DNA from: Candidatus Nanohaloarchaea archaeon | GTDB taxonomy: Archaea; Nanohalarchaeota; Nanosalinia; Nanosalinales; Nanosalinaceae | Reading direction: 5' to 3' | DNA: 64,000 bases | NCBI GenBank assembly: GCA_013343275.1 | Contig: CP046106.1 | Span: 682,001-746,000, forward strand | In this document: positions 48,386 to 57,228 of the stretch, piece after piece | Position numbering within the stretch: the first letter of the stretch is position 1 | Layout: the number at the start of each line of letters is the position of its first letter | The notes under the pieces: generated by a model | Seen by the model: the letters and a program-made list of their open reading frames with translations, nothing else | Told to the model about the DNA's origin: nothing | The model's database searches: none | Translations under genes and position numbers: made by a program

Positions 48386-51300
48386 TCAGTTCGCGAACTG
48401 TTTCAGTCCGGTCTGGCGGTCGCTTTTACCGAAAAGGCTCTGAATTGTCTTGTTCAGTATAAGTATCTGCTGCCTGATGTAAGGAGAAACCTCGTAGTTA
48501 TCAATTATCTCCTTAGAAGGCTCAAGATACTTCTTGATAGTTCCCTCGGAGATAGTCAGCAACACCTTCCCATCACACTCCGGACACCGGGCCGTAGTCT
48601 TTCCCGTAGGCGCAATAGTCTGGTTAGTCATCGGCACCCGCCGGAACTTCTCGTTACAGTCCACACAGCGCATCTTCTGACTGGAGAACGAACGCAAGTT
48701 ACCCTTGATATCAGGAATAAAGTGCTTGTCCAGCAACAGATCAGCCACCGCATTCTCGTTAACAGCTCTAATTCTCTCACCCAGCTTCAACTGGTTATCA
48801 GTCTTCTCGCTCATCTCATCCAAAGTCACGTACTCTGACTGGTTAGGCCCATCATCGATATCCGAAGTCTCAATAGTGTAATCATGAGAATAAGGCTCAT
48901 CGCTGTGAACAATATCCTCACCAATCTCAATATCAGTCTCCAGATTCCAGGGCTCCTTGTACTCCTTCGTCTCCTCATAGAAACTACGCGGATAATCATC
49001 TACAGTCTCAACAGCCCAGGCCTCATCATCAACCTCATCAGAGTTAAGCACAGTCGATAAAATCAGCGGAGCATCCATAGTTCTAGCGCCAGTCATGTCA
49101 GGAAGGTACTTACGCGAAAAGTTCAGCAATCCATCCATCATAAGCAGTATGGCGTCCTCATCTCCGTCACAATTCCTGCGTTTAGCTGCATGCCAGTAAG
49201 GATGGGCATAAATCCCTTTAGCATCGGTAAAACCAATTATGCGGCCTACTGTGCCTCCTGATGTGTGTGGTGCGAGGCCGATAACTAGTTCTCCTACCAG
49301 ATCTTCTTTTGATTCGGCATCGTAGTATGGTTCGAGGCCGTAAAACTCTTCAAGTAGTTCGTCTATGTATTTAGCGGCTCTGAGCATGTAGTCTGAGGCT
49401 GCTAGAGTGTTGTCTCCGTCAGGGATCAGTATGTCTTGTGGTTTCAGTTCGACTACCTGTTCTTCGTTCTCGAGTGGTTCGCCGTCTTTGTCCTCTGTGT
49501 ATCCTAGCTCTCGCAGTTTTTCTACTGATACGCTGGCTTCTTTTGGTTTGAAATGTGTCATTGGGAGATCTGTGGCGTCGTATCTTACTGTTCCGTCCTT
49601 GTTGACGTAGAGGTCGTGCTTCTTTCTCAGAAGGCCTTTTTCGATTGGTTCTACGATCTTGGTCTTGGATGTCATTCCTCTGAAAGATTTGAGGAGTTCC
49701 GGAGGCCTGTTCATTCCAAGGTTGTCGAGAGCTTTGTCCATGATTTCGCGGACGTTGATATCGGTGTTCTGATATCTGTTGATGTATTCATTGCCGCAGC
49801 TGCCACAGACTTCTGTCTCCTCTTTGAACTCTTTGCCACAGTCGCTGCACACCCACAGAGGTTCTGTAGGGTTGCCGCAGTCCTGGCAGTATGAGAAGTG
49901 TGATTTATCTCCGCATTCAGGGCAGTAGTTCTGCACAATCTGTTCGTTTACTATTCCTTTTTCGCTGTGCATCGTGTTGTTGTATGCAGCAGTAAGATTT
50001 CTCATGCGGCCTCCTTCCTGTTTTCCACATGGGAAGAGCAGCTGTGGCTTCCCGTTCAGAGTTCTTCTCTCTGCTTTCTCCGGTCGGCCCATCCTGGCGC
50101 CCAGGTAGTGAGGTGCAGGATCACCCATCTCTACACCTGAAATCTCTTCAACTGCCTCAACTATCTCCGAGCTGCTGTCGACAGACTCAACTATCTCTTT
50201 ATTATCTTCTTCAGGTTTCAGCAGTAGCTTCAGGGCCTTGAGGTCTTCTTCCCTGACTTTTATCTGGTTGCCGTCTTTCTCGTGCTGTACCAGCAGTTCT
50301 TCAAGCGCGGCCTTTGTTTTCTCTCCGCTTAGCTCTCCTTCCTGCATAGATTCATAGAGAGCCTGGAATTTCTCTGGCGAGGTGTCTTCCCAGTGGTATG
50401 TCCATTTTGGATGCAGCTTTATTCCGAGCTTCTCGCTTATCTTGAATGCCTCCTGCGGGTTAGGGTCGCGTTCCGAGAAATCACGGCCTAACGCTACATT
50501 CTGCTCTTCGAGAGCATGTTCCAGGTCTTTCTCCCACCATTCCGGTACGTAAGGTGATGGCAGTAGTTTCTTGCCGTTCTCCACGAACTCTCCGTAAGTT
50601 ACAAGCATGTCGCCCAGGAAAAGTATTTCCTCTACATCATTCTCTATCTCTCGGGCCTCTTCCCGGCTCTCAACTTTCTTCACGTCGCCATTCTTGAGCT
50701 TAACTACCGGCGGATGTACGCTGTCGCAGGGCGTTGCTACAGTTCCTTTCATAGGGTACTCGGTTTTCAGCTGGGTTCCTATCGCGATAAACCTCTGGGA
50801 TATCTCCAAGGTTGCCGGATGCATCGATACTGCTGCAAGGCCGTTGGTCCTTGAGTGGCCGTATCTAAGTCTGAACCCTCCTTTCTCTCCGGGATGGGAG
50901 AATATAGGCCTTCCTGCAGTGATTGATCCCAGGAACTTGTCGGAAGGAGTATAATCTGCTTCTTCCTTGTCCTCTCCTTCCTCTTCATCGTCGTCGCTGC
51001 CTGAGGAGTGGATCTCTTTCTGTAGGTCCAGGTAGTCTTTCACCCATTCCCAGTGCTCGAGGCCGAAGTCCTTACCCCATTTCTCTATCCTTTTCTTGAT
51101 CTTCGGGGCCTTCAGCGGTAGGCCATCCAGGTACACGAGGCACATTCCTCCTCTGATCTGGTTAGTATCTATACGATCGAGGTCCTTGTAGTTCGAGACC
51201 TCTATCTGTTCTGTAGGCGACCCGGTGACTTCGACCGGAACATTCTCCGCGATCATAGATGTTTCCTCGCGTTCTGGGTAGTACTGCTTTGCCGTCACAC

Positions 51301-51892
51301 GTGTGTAGTAGTCATCTACTTCGGCTGCGTAACGGTTGACAACAGTCTCTGAAGGCTTAAACCTGTCAAGGCCTACACCTATCCTGACGTAGTCCGCCAG
51401 CAGAACGCTCATCGCTGATGCTGTTCCACCTGCTGACCTGATAGGGCCTGAGTAGTACATCGCCAGGTACTCTGTTCCATCATTGTTCTCTCTGATCTTG
51501 ACATCTCCAATTCCTTCAAGAGGTGCTGTAGTGATTCCTCCTGTCATGTAGCTGACGCCTACACGGATACCTGCCTCACAGGCCCTTTCAAGATCGTCGA
51601 ACTCATGGAAATCTCCTTCTGCAATCTCTCTGGCTATAGAGAAGGAGACTCTCTCATCGTTCTTGCCGTACTCATCTTCCAGTTCACGTATTCTCTCTGC
51701 AACACCTTGATCCTCGAGTTCCGGGAACTGTGCTGCGATAACAAGACTCGAGGCCTTTTCCGCCAGGTCCTCGGCAACAGGTATATCTACTCGCTGCTCC
51801 GGATCTTTCGACTGATCACGGGCTTCTTCAGCTATATCGTACGCTTTCTCCGTCTTGTCTCTTATGCTGTCGAAGTATTTTTCAGTATCCAT
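48386..51892 (-). CDS. polC: DNA polymerase II (PolD) large subunit DP2
   Basis: 1168 aa from ATG 51892, which is preceded by GAGGATTG; the frame is open to 51961. The catalytic NCDGDED lies at 907-913, the family's essential Asp residues. Zinc-binding CxxC clusters lie at CPECGD, CQDCGN, CSDCGK and CGSCGN. PolD is the main replicative polymerase of most non-crenarchaeal archaea. No intein is inserted, though DP2 often has one. DP1 is the preceding gene. Four tandem hairpins lie between them. Confidence 0.96.
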   Translation of the reverse strand: MDTEKYFDSIRDKTEKAYDIAEEARDQSKDPEQRVDIPVAEDLAEKASSLVIAAQFPELEDQGVAERIRELEDEYGKNDERVSFSIAREIAEGDFHEFDDLERACEAGIRVGVSYMTGGITTAPLEGIGDVKIRENNDGTEYLAMYYSGPIRSAGGTASAMSVLLADYVRIGVGLDRFKPSETVVNRYAAEVDDYYTRVTAKQYYPEREETSMIAENVPVEVTGSPTEQIEVSNYKDLDRIDTNQIRGGMCLVYLDGLPLKAPKIKKRIEKWGKDFGLEHWEWVKDYLDLQKEIHSSGSDDDEEEGEDKEEADYTPSDKFLGSITAGRPIFSHPGEKGGFRLRYGHSRTNGLAAVSMHPATLEISQRFIAIGTQLKTEYPMKGTVATPCDSVHPPVVKLKNGDVKKVESREEAREIENDVEEILFLGDMLVTYGEFVENGKKLLPSPYVPEWWEKDLEHALEEQNVALGRDFSERDPNPQEAFKISEKLGIKLHPKWTYHWEDTSPEKFQALYESMQEGELSGEKTKAALEELLVQHEKDGNQIKVREEDLKALKLLLKPEEDNKEIVESVDSSSEIVEAVEEISGVEMGDPAPHYLGARMGRPEKAERRTLNGKPQLLFPCGKQEGGRMRNLTAAYNNTMHSEKGIVNEQIVQNYCPECGDKSHFSYCQDCGNPTEPLWVCSDCGKEFKEETEVCGSCGNEYINRYQNTDINVREIMDKALDNLGMNRPPELLKSFRGMTSKTKIVEPIEKGLLRKKHDLYVNKDGTVRYDATDLPMTHFKPKEASVSVEKLRELGYTEDKDGEPLENEEQVVELKPQDILIPDGDNTLAASDYMLRAAKYIDELLEEFYGLEPYYDAESKEDLVGELVIGLAPHTSGGTVGRIIGFTDAKGIYAHPYWHAAKRRNCDGDEDAILLMMDGLLNFSRKYLPDMTGARTMDAPLILSTVLNSDEVDDEAWAVETVDDYPRSFYEETKEYKEPWNLETDIEIGEDIVHSDEPYSHDYTIETSDIDDGPNQSEYVTLDEMSEKTDNQLKLGERIRAVNENAVADLLLDKHFIPDIKGNLRSFSSQKMRCVDCNEKFRRVPMTNQTIAPTGKTTARCPECDGKVLLTISEGTIKKYLEPSKEIIDNYEVSPYIRQQILILNKTIQSLFGKSDRQTGLKQFAN

Positions 51893-51914
51893 TATTGTCA
51901 ATCCTCTTTGTAAT

Positions 51915-52018
51915 CCATTCTGCGAATGGTTTTTGCGTGTGAATCTGAGCGTCGCAGACATTTTGTCTGCTCTGAACAGATTTTCTGAAATCTGTGGTAA
52001 CCAGTTCTCTTAGAACTG
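51915..52018 (-). promoter_or_regulatory. Four tandem hairpins between DP1 and DP2
   Basis: Perfect stems: CAGTTCT/AGAACTG (52002-52018, overlapping the DP1 stop), ACAGATTT/AAATCTGT (51976-51995), GCAGACA/TGTCTGC (51954-51970) and CCATTC/GAATGG (51915-51929). Loops are 3-4 bases. None is followed by a T tract on the minus strand, so they are more likely processing or translation-control elements than a terminator. Confidence 0.6.
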
Positions 52019-53584
52019 TTTTACGTCTGTGTTTCGGGTTTTGAAGTCTACAAGAGTGACTTTCCCTGGATCCGGTTCGTGGCCTACACGTTTCTGGAAA
52101 TCTGTCTGTGCCTGGAAAGTTGAAGATGCGATGACGTTTACTCCTTTGTAGCTTTCGTTGGCGTGGCTGTGGAGGTGTCCTGCGACAAATACATCCGGTT
52201 CGTGCTCTATAACCAGATTGTCTCGGCCTTCAGGCGATACCAGGTTGGAGCCGTAGGTCGGAGCTAGGTGTCTTCTCTTGAGAAGATCGATCATTACATG
52301 GCTTGGATCATCGTAGGCCTTCTCCCTCAAGGACTGTATCTGGTCGATCTGTTCGTCGAAACTGTAACCATGGTACATCAGGTTCTTGATTCCTTTACTT
52401 CTGATTGCGTGAAGCCTGACAGTCTGCGGGTTCTGTACCAGATGCACGTTGTTGAAGTCGGAGATAGTTGGGAGTGCGTCCTCCGCAATCCTTGGCTGTG
52501 GCTCAGCTAAACGTGTAATATCGTGGTTTCCTGGGCCGAGAAGAATCTGGATGTGCTCTGGAATCCTCTCCACCCATCTCTCGAACCGCTGGTACTGCTT
52601 GTATATATCTGTAACCTCGAGCTCTTCCTCCTGGCCTGGATAGGTTCCGACTCCTTCAACCACGTCGCCTGGAATCACCAGGTAGCCAACGTTCTCGGCC
52701 TGCGAAGAGTTCAACCATTCAGCAAACCTGTCAAGCCTCTTGTTCAAAGTATCCTTCGAACCCATATGGAAATCAGAGATATAGGCCGCAGAAACCTCGT
52801 CTTTAGTAGTTTTTACGCCCTGAGGTATTGGTAGGTCAGGCCTCACAATATCATCAGCATAAATTATATCGCCGCCGAGGTTTCCTCTAACACCTATTAC
52901 CTCGTCAGGAACAATTCTCTCGCCGTCTCTCTCACCTGCTAGTACCTTGAAGGTTCCTGTCTTGTCCTCGATCTCCACAATCCATTTACCAGACTGTGTT
53001 GAGTATTTGTCATTTACCAGGCCGATTGTCGTGGCCTCGTCTCCTTCGTCCCTTGATTCAAGCCTTTTGATCGAGGTTGCGGATTTCATCTCCATTCTCT
53101 GCATCAACATCTTCTTCATACGGTCGTAACGATCATTGTAGTATCCAAGGAACTCAGGTACATCTTTCTCGTCTTCAGAAATATCTATTTCGTCAAGTAT
53201 CTCGACCTTGGTCCTCATCTCGGACCTGTTGCGGTCGTCCTTAATCCTTACAGTCTTGTCCTTGCTGAACTTGGAGCTAGTCTCATCGAACTCCTCACCC
53301 AGCTCGACACTCTCCGTAGAATTATCCTCGTCGTCGGACTCTGTCTGCTCTTCCTCGAGCTTTGTCTTCTCTACCAGTTTACCCCCCTCTGTTTCATGTA
53401 CAACTTCGTCCTCAACACTGTTACTTCTTTCCCTAAGATTATTTAGCATCATCTCAGAGACATACATAGGCGTAACATCCAGGCCTTTAATCGCCTCTAC
53501 ATCTTCCTCAGTAAGGCCTTCTGCTGCATCCTTACCTATAATACATCCTTGCTGTGTTAGCTCTTTGAGTGCTTTCTCATTCAT
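52010..53584 (-). CDS. polB2: DNA polymerase II (PolD) small subunit DP1
   Basis: 524 aa from ATG 53584 (MNEKALKELTQQGCIIGKDA); a TTG upstream would add seven residues. An acidic linker leads to an OB fold (TRVDDRN..., about 190-260) and the calcineurin-like exonuclease domain: YISDFHMGSK, IPGDVVEG, LGPGNHDIT, YHGYSFDEQ and VAGHLHSHA. It proofreads and binds DP2. The symbol is a provisional one for the small subunit. Its 5' end lies just after orc1. Confidence 0.95.
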   Translation of the reverse strand: MNEKALKELTQQGCIIGKDAAEGLTEEDVEAIKGLDVTPMYVSEMMLNNLRERSNSVEDEVVHETEGGKLVEKTKLEEEQTESDDEDNSTESVELGEEFDETSSKFSKDKTVRIKDDRNRSEMRTKVEILDEIDISEDEKDVPEFLGYYNDRYDRMKKMLMQRMEMKSATSIKRLESRDEGDEATTIGLVNDKYSTQSGKWIVEIEDKTGTFKVLAGERDGERIVPDEVIGVRGNLGGDIIYADDIVRPDLPIPQGVKTTKDEVSAAYISDFHMGSKDTLNKRLDRFAEWLNSSQAENVGYLVIPGDVVEGVGTYPGQEEELEVTDIYKQYQRFERWVERIPEHIQILLGPGNHDITRLAEPQPRIAEDALPTISDFNNVHLVQNPQTVRLHAIRSKGIKNLMYHGYSFDEQIDQIQSLREKAYDDPSHVMIDLLKRRHLAPTYGSNLVSPEGRDNLVIEHEPDVFVAGHLHSHANESYKGVNVIASSTFQAQTDFQKRVGHEPDPGKVTLVDFKTRNTDVKQF

Positions 53585-53617
53585 TCCTTGCAATACCCCC
53601 TTCAATTCAAGCGCTGT

Positions 53618-54823
53618 CTAAAGGTAGAACTTCTCCTCTACCATCTCTTCCAGCTGTGAACGGATTTCCTCTGGAAGATCAACGCTGATCTGTCTTGTAC
53701 GGCCGTAACGGCCTTTACTGATTACTTTTGCATTTATCACACCGAGCATATCGAGCTCCGAGATAAGTCCAGAAACCCTTCTCTGCGTGAGTTCTGAAAC
53801 ATCTACGTCCTCACACAGCTCCTTGTACTCGCTGTATACATCCCCCGTAGCGATTTCGTCCTCGTCCTCAGTCATCTGAAGAATAGTGTAGAGAACCAGC
53901 TTCGACTGCTTAGGCTGAGAACGAACAGTCTCAACCATTCTATCGCGCTCAATCTTGTCCTGAGCACGATCAACATGCTTCTTGTAGATCTTGTCATCCT
54001 CCGATCTCTCGCACAGCTCCCCTGCAACACGCAGAAGATCAAGAGCTCTACGGGCATCGCCGTGCTCCTGGGCTGCGAGAGCCGAACACTTCGAGATAAC
54101 CCCTCCTTCCAGCTTGTCCTCAACAAAGGCCTTGTCAGTTCTCTCCTTCAAGATCTCTCTAAGCTCGAGAGCGTTGTAAGGAGGGAAGATAATCTCCTCC
54201 TCTGACAGGGAAGACTTGACTCTTGAATCCATGTACTCTGTGAAGTTAAGATCGTTGGATATACCGAGGATGGAAACCTTTGTCTCCTCTAGATCATCGT
54301 TGATACGTGTAAGATTGTAGAGGAACTCATCTCCCACTTTCTTGACGAGAGCATCGATCTCGTCCAGCGCAATAACTACTACACCCTTCTGATCTTTCAG
54401 AGCGTTAAAGAATCTATTATAAATTTCATCTGTCGGAAGGCCTGTACTAGGTACATCCTCTCCGAGCTGGCGAGCCAGTTTTGCGAGAAGTCGGTACTCT
54501 GTATCAGCTACCTTCTTCATCTTGCAGTTAATATACAGTACGTTGAGATCGATCTCCTGCTCATCAGCCACATCTTTCAGCTCTTCCGTAACATGTTTTA
54601 CAATCAAAGTCTTTCCAGTACCTACAGATCCATAAAGAAATACGTTGCTAGGATCGTTTCCTTTCAGCGCAGGCGCCAGGATAGAAGCTAGATCGTTGAT
54701 CTGCTCATCACGGTGCAGAATATTGTCTGGCTTCCAGCCAGTTGTAAGAGCATCTTTGTTTTTGAATACAGAATCCTTGTCGAGATAGTTCGAGAACATT
54801 GACTTCAGATTGCTCTGACTCAT
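53618..54823 (-). CDS. cdc6: Orc1/Cdc6 replication initiator
   Basis: 401 aa. AAA+ domain: Walker A GSVGTGKTLIVKH (about 65-77), Walker B VVIALDEIDALV, sensor 1 ILGISNDLNF, and the lid with EHGDARRALDLLRVAG. A C-terminal winged helix (YSEYKELCEDVDVSELTQRR) binds origin boxes. It defines and opens the origin and loads the helicase. It is transcribed away from the origin at 54.88-55.32 kb and is the first of an orc1-DP1-DP2 run. Confidence 0.97.
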   Translation of the reverse strand: MSQSNLKSMFSNYLDKDSVFKNKDALTTGWKPDNILHRDEQINDLASILAPALKGNDPSNVFLYGSVGTGKTLIVKHVTEELKDVADEQEIDLNVLYINCKMKKVADTEYRLLAKLARQLGEDVPSTGLPTDEIYNRFFNALKDQKGVVVIALDEIDALVKKVGDEFLYNLTRINDDLEETKVSILGISNDLNFTEYMDSRVKSSLSEEEIIFPPYNALELREILKERTDKAFVEDKLEGGVISKCSALAAQEHGDARRALDLLRVAGELCERSEDDKIYKKHVDRAQDKIERDRMVETVRSQPKQSKLVLYTILQMTEDEDEIATGDVYSEYKELCEDVDVSELTQRRVSGLISELDMLGVINAKVISKGRYGRTRQISVDLPEEIRSQLEEMVEEKFYL

Positions 54824-54941
54824 CTATCTCGCCCCCCAGAAAACAGTATTTAATCTCATTTGATCTTCGAACCCCGTATGTTTCTACGTGAAATTAAGGT
54901 TTATAATCCTTCTCCAATCGAAGCAAAGGTGGTACCCCCAC

Positions 54942-54964
54942 CCACCCCCTGATTTCGTGTGGAG
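54942..54964 (-). promoter_or_regulatory. Origin recognition box 1
   Basis: On the minus strand this reads CTCCACACGAAATCAG then GGGGTGG, matching the archaeal ORB pattern TTCCAnTnGAAAnnnnGGGGT with its G-string. It is the left boundary of the AT-rich stretch. Confidence 0.8.
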
Positions 54965-54966
54965 TT

Positions 54967-55046
54967 TTCTAATAACTACCTATACAAAGATATAACACTG
55001 TTATATTATTATGTCGGTGTTATAATTTTATTCTGCCGTTATATCC
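54967..55046. promoter_or_regulatory. AT-rich unwinding element
   Basis: Eighty bases with very little G or C outside TCGG and GCCG, with three GTTATA-type repeats (near 55000, 55019 and 55039). It lies between oppositely oriented ORBs, the expected place for first melting. Confidence 0.7.
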
Positions 55047-55069
55047 GAGTCTCGCTCTCTCGATACAGA

Positions 55070-55093
55070 TTCCACTCGAAATAGAGGGGTGTG
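55070..55093 (+). promoter_or_regulatory. Origin recognition box 2
   Basis: TTCCACTCGAAATAGAG continues into GGGTGTG, the best match to the archaeal ORB consensus in the region, G-string included. It is oriented opposite to box 1. Confidence 0.85.
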
Positions 55094-55298
55094 TGTCGTT
55101 TCTAGCTCAGATACTTCAGCTCCAATCTAGAAATTTCGGGCTCCGGATGAAGCCCAGGTCTCCTGATGAAATCAACCTTACTACTTTTCCCGGAAAATCT
55201 TCTGGCCTCAAAACAGAATCAAACACGATTGAATTCGAACTGAATCGAACAAAACTCTTAGAATCTTTCTTTTACGCCAGATTGGCCAGAAAATCCTT

Positions 55299-55323
55299 CC
55301 ACACCCCCTGATTTCATGTGGAG
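55299..55323 (-). promoter_or_regulatory. Origin recognition box 3
   Basis: On the minus strand it reads CTCCACATGAAATCAG then GGGGTGTGG, the same 16-mer family as box 1 with one base changed. It lies 230 bases beyond box 2. A weaker ORB-like sequence also occurs at about 54880-54900 (TTCTACGTGAAATTAAGG). Confidence 0.8.
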
Positions 55324-55440
55324 ATTATTTGAACAAGCCAGCTTTTAAATAAAACAGGAGTTCCTTTACTGCTCCAGAATAGTAAAATCAGAGCCTGCAG
55401 AGTTATTTCTTAAGTATTGGTTCTGAAACTTCAGATAGAA

Positions 55441-55602
55441 ATGAGCGAACATGGATCCAGCAGCAATCACCATGGACCAGGAAATCTCGAGAAAACACTG
55501 GCCAACATCTTCGCCGCAACCATTATCTCCGTGGCCCGGCTTGCGAAGTCATTCATGATGTCCGTTTTCAACTTTCTGCTCAGATTTCTACACTGGCTCT
55601 AG
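55441..55602 (+). CDS. Small single-helix membrane protein beside the origin
   Basis: 53 aa from ATG 55441. A hydrophilic MSEHGSSSNHHGPGNLEKTL is followed by a helix of about 25 hydrophobic residues (ANIFAATIISVARLAKSFMM) and SVFNFLLRFLHWL. A TTG eight codons upstream is a less likely start. No family is known. Placement next to the origin is notable but may be chance. Confidence 0.5.
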   Translation: MSEHGSSSNHHGPGNLEKTLANIFAATIISVARLAKSFMMSVFNFLLRFLHWL

Positions 55603-55663
55603 CCAGGGATTTGAACTAAATAAATGCAGCTCCAATTAACAGCCTGTGAGGTAGCAGAGAAAA

Positions 55664-56407
55664 ATGGTTGATAGAGAAGAAACAGCATTCGTGTATACGC
55701 TCAGCAGCAGGAAAGGAATGGTTCAGCAGGCACTAAGATCTATAGCTACACTCAAACAGCATGTAGATGTCGAGAAAATCAACATCTTCTACACACCACC
55801 CTACGACGAAGAAGACGAAAAGGCCTTGAAGGAGACCGGGGCTAATGTGGTAAAGAAGGAGAATCAGACAGAGGCTTTCAATGTTTCAAGAAGTCTTCCT
55901 GAAAGCCACTACGGCGAAAAAATCAATCTCTGCTCACTGGAAGAGAAAAATGTTGTCTTCCTAGATTGTGATACTATTGTAGGAAATAATATATGGGAAG
56001 TACTGGAGGGAGACTTCGAGTTCAAGGCAAGGCCTGCTCACAGATTCAACGACGATAAGGACTGGAAGAAGATGTTTGATGAGAGAGACAGGCCTTATCT
56101 CGACTGGATGCCGAATGCAGGATTCTTGGTGTTCAAAGAAGGAGCTCACAGGAAGATACAGGACGACTGGGCCAACCTGGTTTCGCAGGACCTCGAGTTC
56201 CAGATGGGTAAAGTCGATCACCACGAACAGTACGCACTGGCTCTCACAATCTCAGACCTGAAAATACATGAAATGAAGAAAAAAGAACATGTGTTTGAAT
56301 GGAAGGACGAGAAAGTAGCTGATGCATACATTTATCATGTAGCGCACTCAGCCGGAAGTTCAATAATGAACGTAGTCAAAAACTATCTAGGCAGGCTTAA
56401 ACCATGA
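55664..56407 (+). CDS. GT-A-fold glycosyltransferase (cytoplasmic)
   Basis: 247 aa. NVVFLDCDTIVGNNIWEVLE contains the metal-binding DxD (DCD, about residue 104). MPNAGFLVFKEG is typical of an acceptor loop, and YHVAH lies at the C-terminus. It resembles nucleotide-diphospho-sugar transferases. No membrane helix is present. The stop overlaps the next start by four bases, so it belongs to the glycan operon. Confidence 0.78.
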   Translation: MVDREETAFVYTLSSRKGMVQQALRSIATLKQHVDVEKINIFYTPPYDEEDEKALKETGANVVKKENQTEAFNVSRSLPESHYGEKINLCSLEEKNVVFLDCDTIVGNNIWEVLEGDFEFKARPAHRFNDDKDWKKMFDERDRPYLDWMPNAGFLVFKEGAHRKIQDDWANLVSQDLEFQMGKVDHHEQYALALTISDLKIHEMKKKEHVFEWKDEKVADAYIYHVAHSAGSSIMNVVKNYLGRLKP

Positions 56408-57228
56408 CTAAGATAATACTAGGATCTCGGCACTCTGGTCACGCTACAGCGACACCAGCAATCAAGGCCCGACTTGAAGAACAGATCGATGAAAAAATAG
56501 AGTACGTTGTAGTAACTGATCCTGAAGATGAATACGACTACAGCTTCGCCGAGAAAGTTTACAGGGTTCCAAGCTTCAGGCCTACAGGAGGAAAAGTTTA
56601 CAGGCCTTACAGTATGCTGAAAAATTTCTACAGGAGCTGGGAGATACTTAAAAAAGAAGATCCGGAGAAAGTTGTGGCCTACGGTGCGAACACCAGTTTT
56701 CCTATAGGAGTAATTGCAGGCCTGAAAGGTATAGAGGTTATAGCTGTAGAGGCTGAAAACAGGACTAATCAACCTTCTATGACTCCGAAGATGCTGTCAA
56801 GACTGTCGAATACACGTGTCTGGGTTTCCCATAACCAGATAATGGATAAATATCCTACTGAAAAGGTAGAAAACAAGCAGATTATACAGTACCGCAGTTT
56901 CGAGAATCATGAATCCGAGGATAAGGACAACAAACTACTGGTAATACCTTCGAGCAACGACCCTGAGCTACAGGAGAAATACTGGAAAGACATTTCTCAC
57001 AGCGAGTTCTTGGACCTGATGGGCCGGACTGAGATAGTGGTGACTAGGGCCGGAATGACTTCTTACGAGGCTGCTAATCTCGCGGAGAAGGTAGTGGTAA
57101 TTCCGTATGATCACAGTCATCAGGAGAACTTTGCTCACTGGCTGGCCTCGGAGTACAGGAATGTGGAAGTGGTGAAGGATAAAAGCTTCAAAGAAGTAAT
57201 CAACGAGTACGAGGCCGACGACAAATGA
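56404..57228 (+). CDS. Alg14/Alg13-like (MurG-type) fused glycosyltransferase
   Basis: 274 aa. The N-terminal half has SRHSGHATATPAIKARLEEQ and VVAYGANTSFPIGVIAGLKG, as in Alg14/PssD. The C-terminal half (VVTRAGMTSYEAANLAEKVV, VIPYDHSHQENFAHWLASEY) resembles Alg13/PssE and the UDP-sugar domain of MurG. Both halves of a normally two-protein transferase are thus in one chain. It probably adds a sugar to a lipid carrier. Overlaps both neighbours by four bases. Confidence 0.8.
   Translation: MTKIILGSRHSGHATATPAIKARLEEQIDEKIEYVVVTDPEDEYDYSFAEKVYRVPSFRPTGGKVYRPYSMLKNFYRSWEILKKEDPEKVVAYGANTSFPIGVIAGLKGIEVIAVEAENRTNQPSMTPKMLSRLSNTRVWVSHNQIMDKYPTEKVENKQIIQYRSFENHESEDKDNKLLVIPSSNDPELQEKYWKDISHSEFLDLMGRTEIVVTRAGMTSYEAANLAEKVVVIPYDHSHQENFAHWLASEYRNVEVVKDKSFKEVINEYEADDK

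Larger units (their letters stand above)
54880..55323. other. Predicted replication origin (oriC)
   Basis: Adjacent to orc1/cdc6. It holds an AT-rich, thermodynamically weak stretch (54967-55046, including TATATTATTATG and GTTATA three times) flanked by inverted ORB boxes. No supported gene lies in 54824-55440. Two boxes point away from the AT-rich stretch, in the usual archaeal arrangement. Confidence 0.88.

Noticed and set aside
48386-51892. Intein in DP2 or PolB
   Set aside because: Both chains are continuous through the usual insertion sites and have normal lengths.
51893-51961. Longer N-terminus of DP2
   Set aside because: It is basic and crosses two of the tandem hairpins; the ATG at 51892 has a ribosome site and fits the family.
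55093-55311. 72-codon plus-strand frame in the origin
   Set aside because: It begins inside an ORB and ends in another; the region is better explained as oriC.
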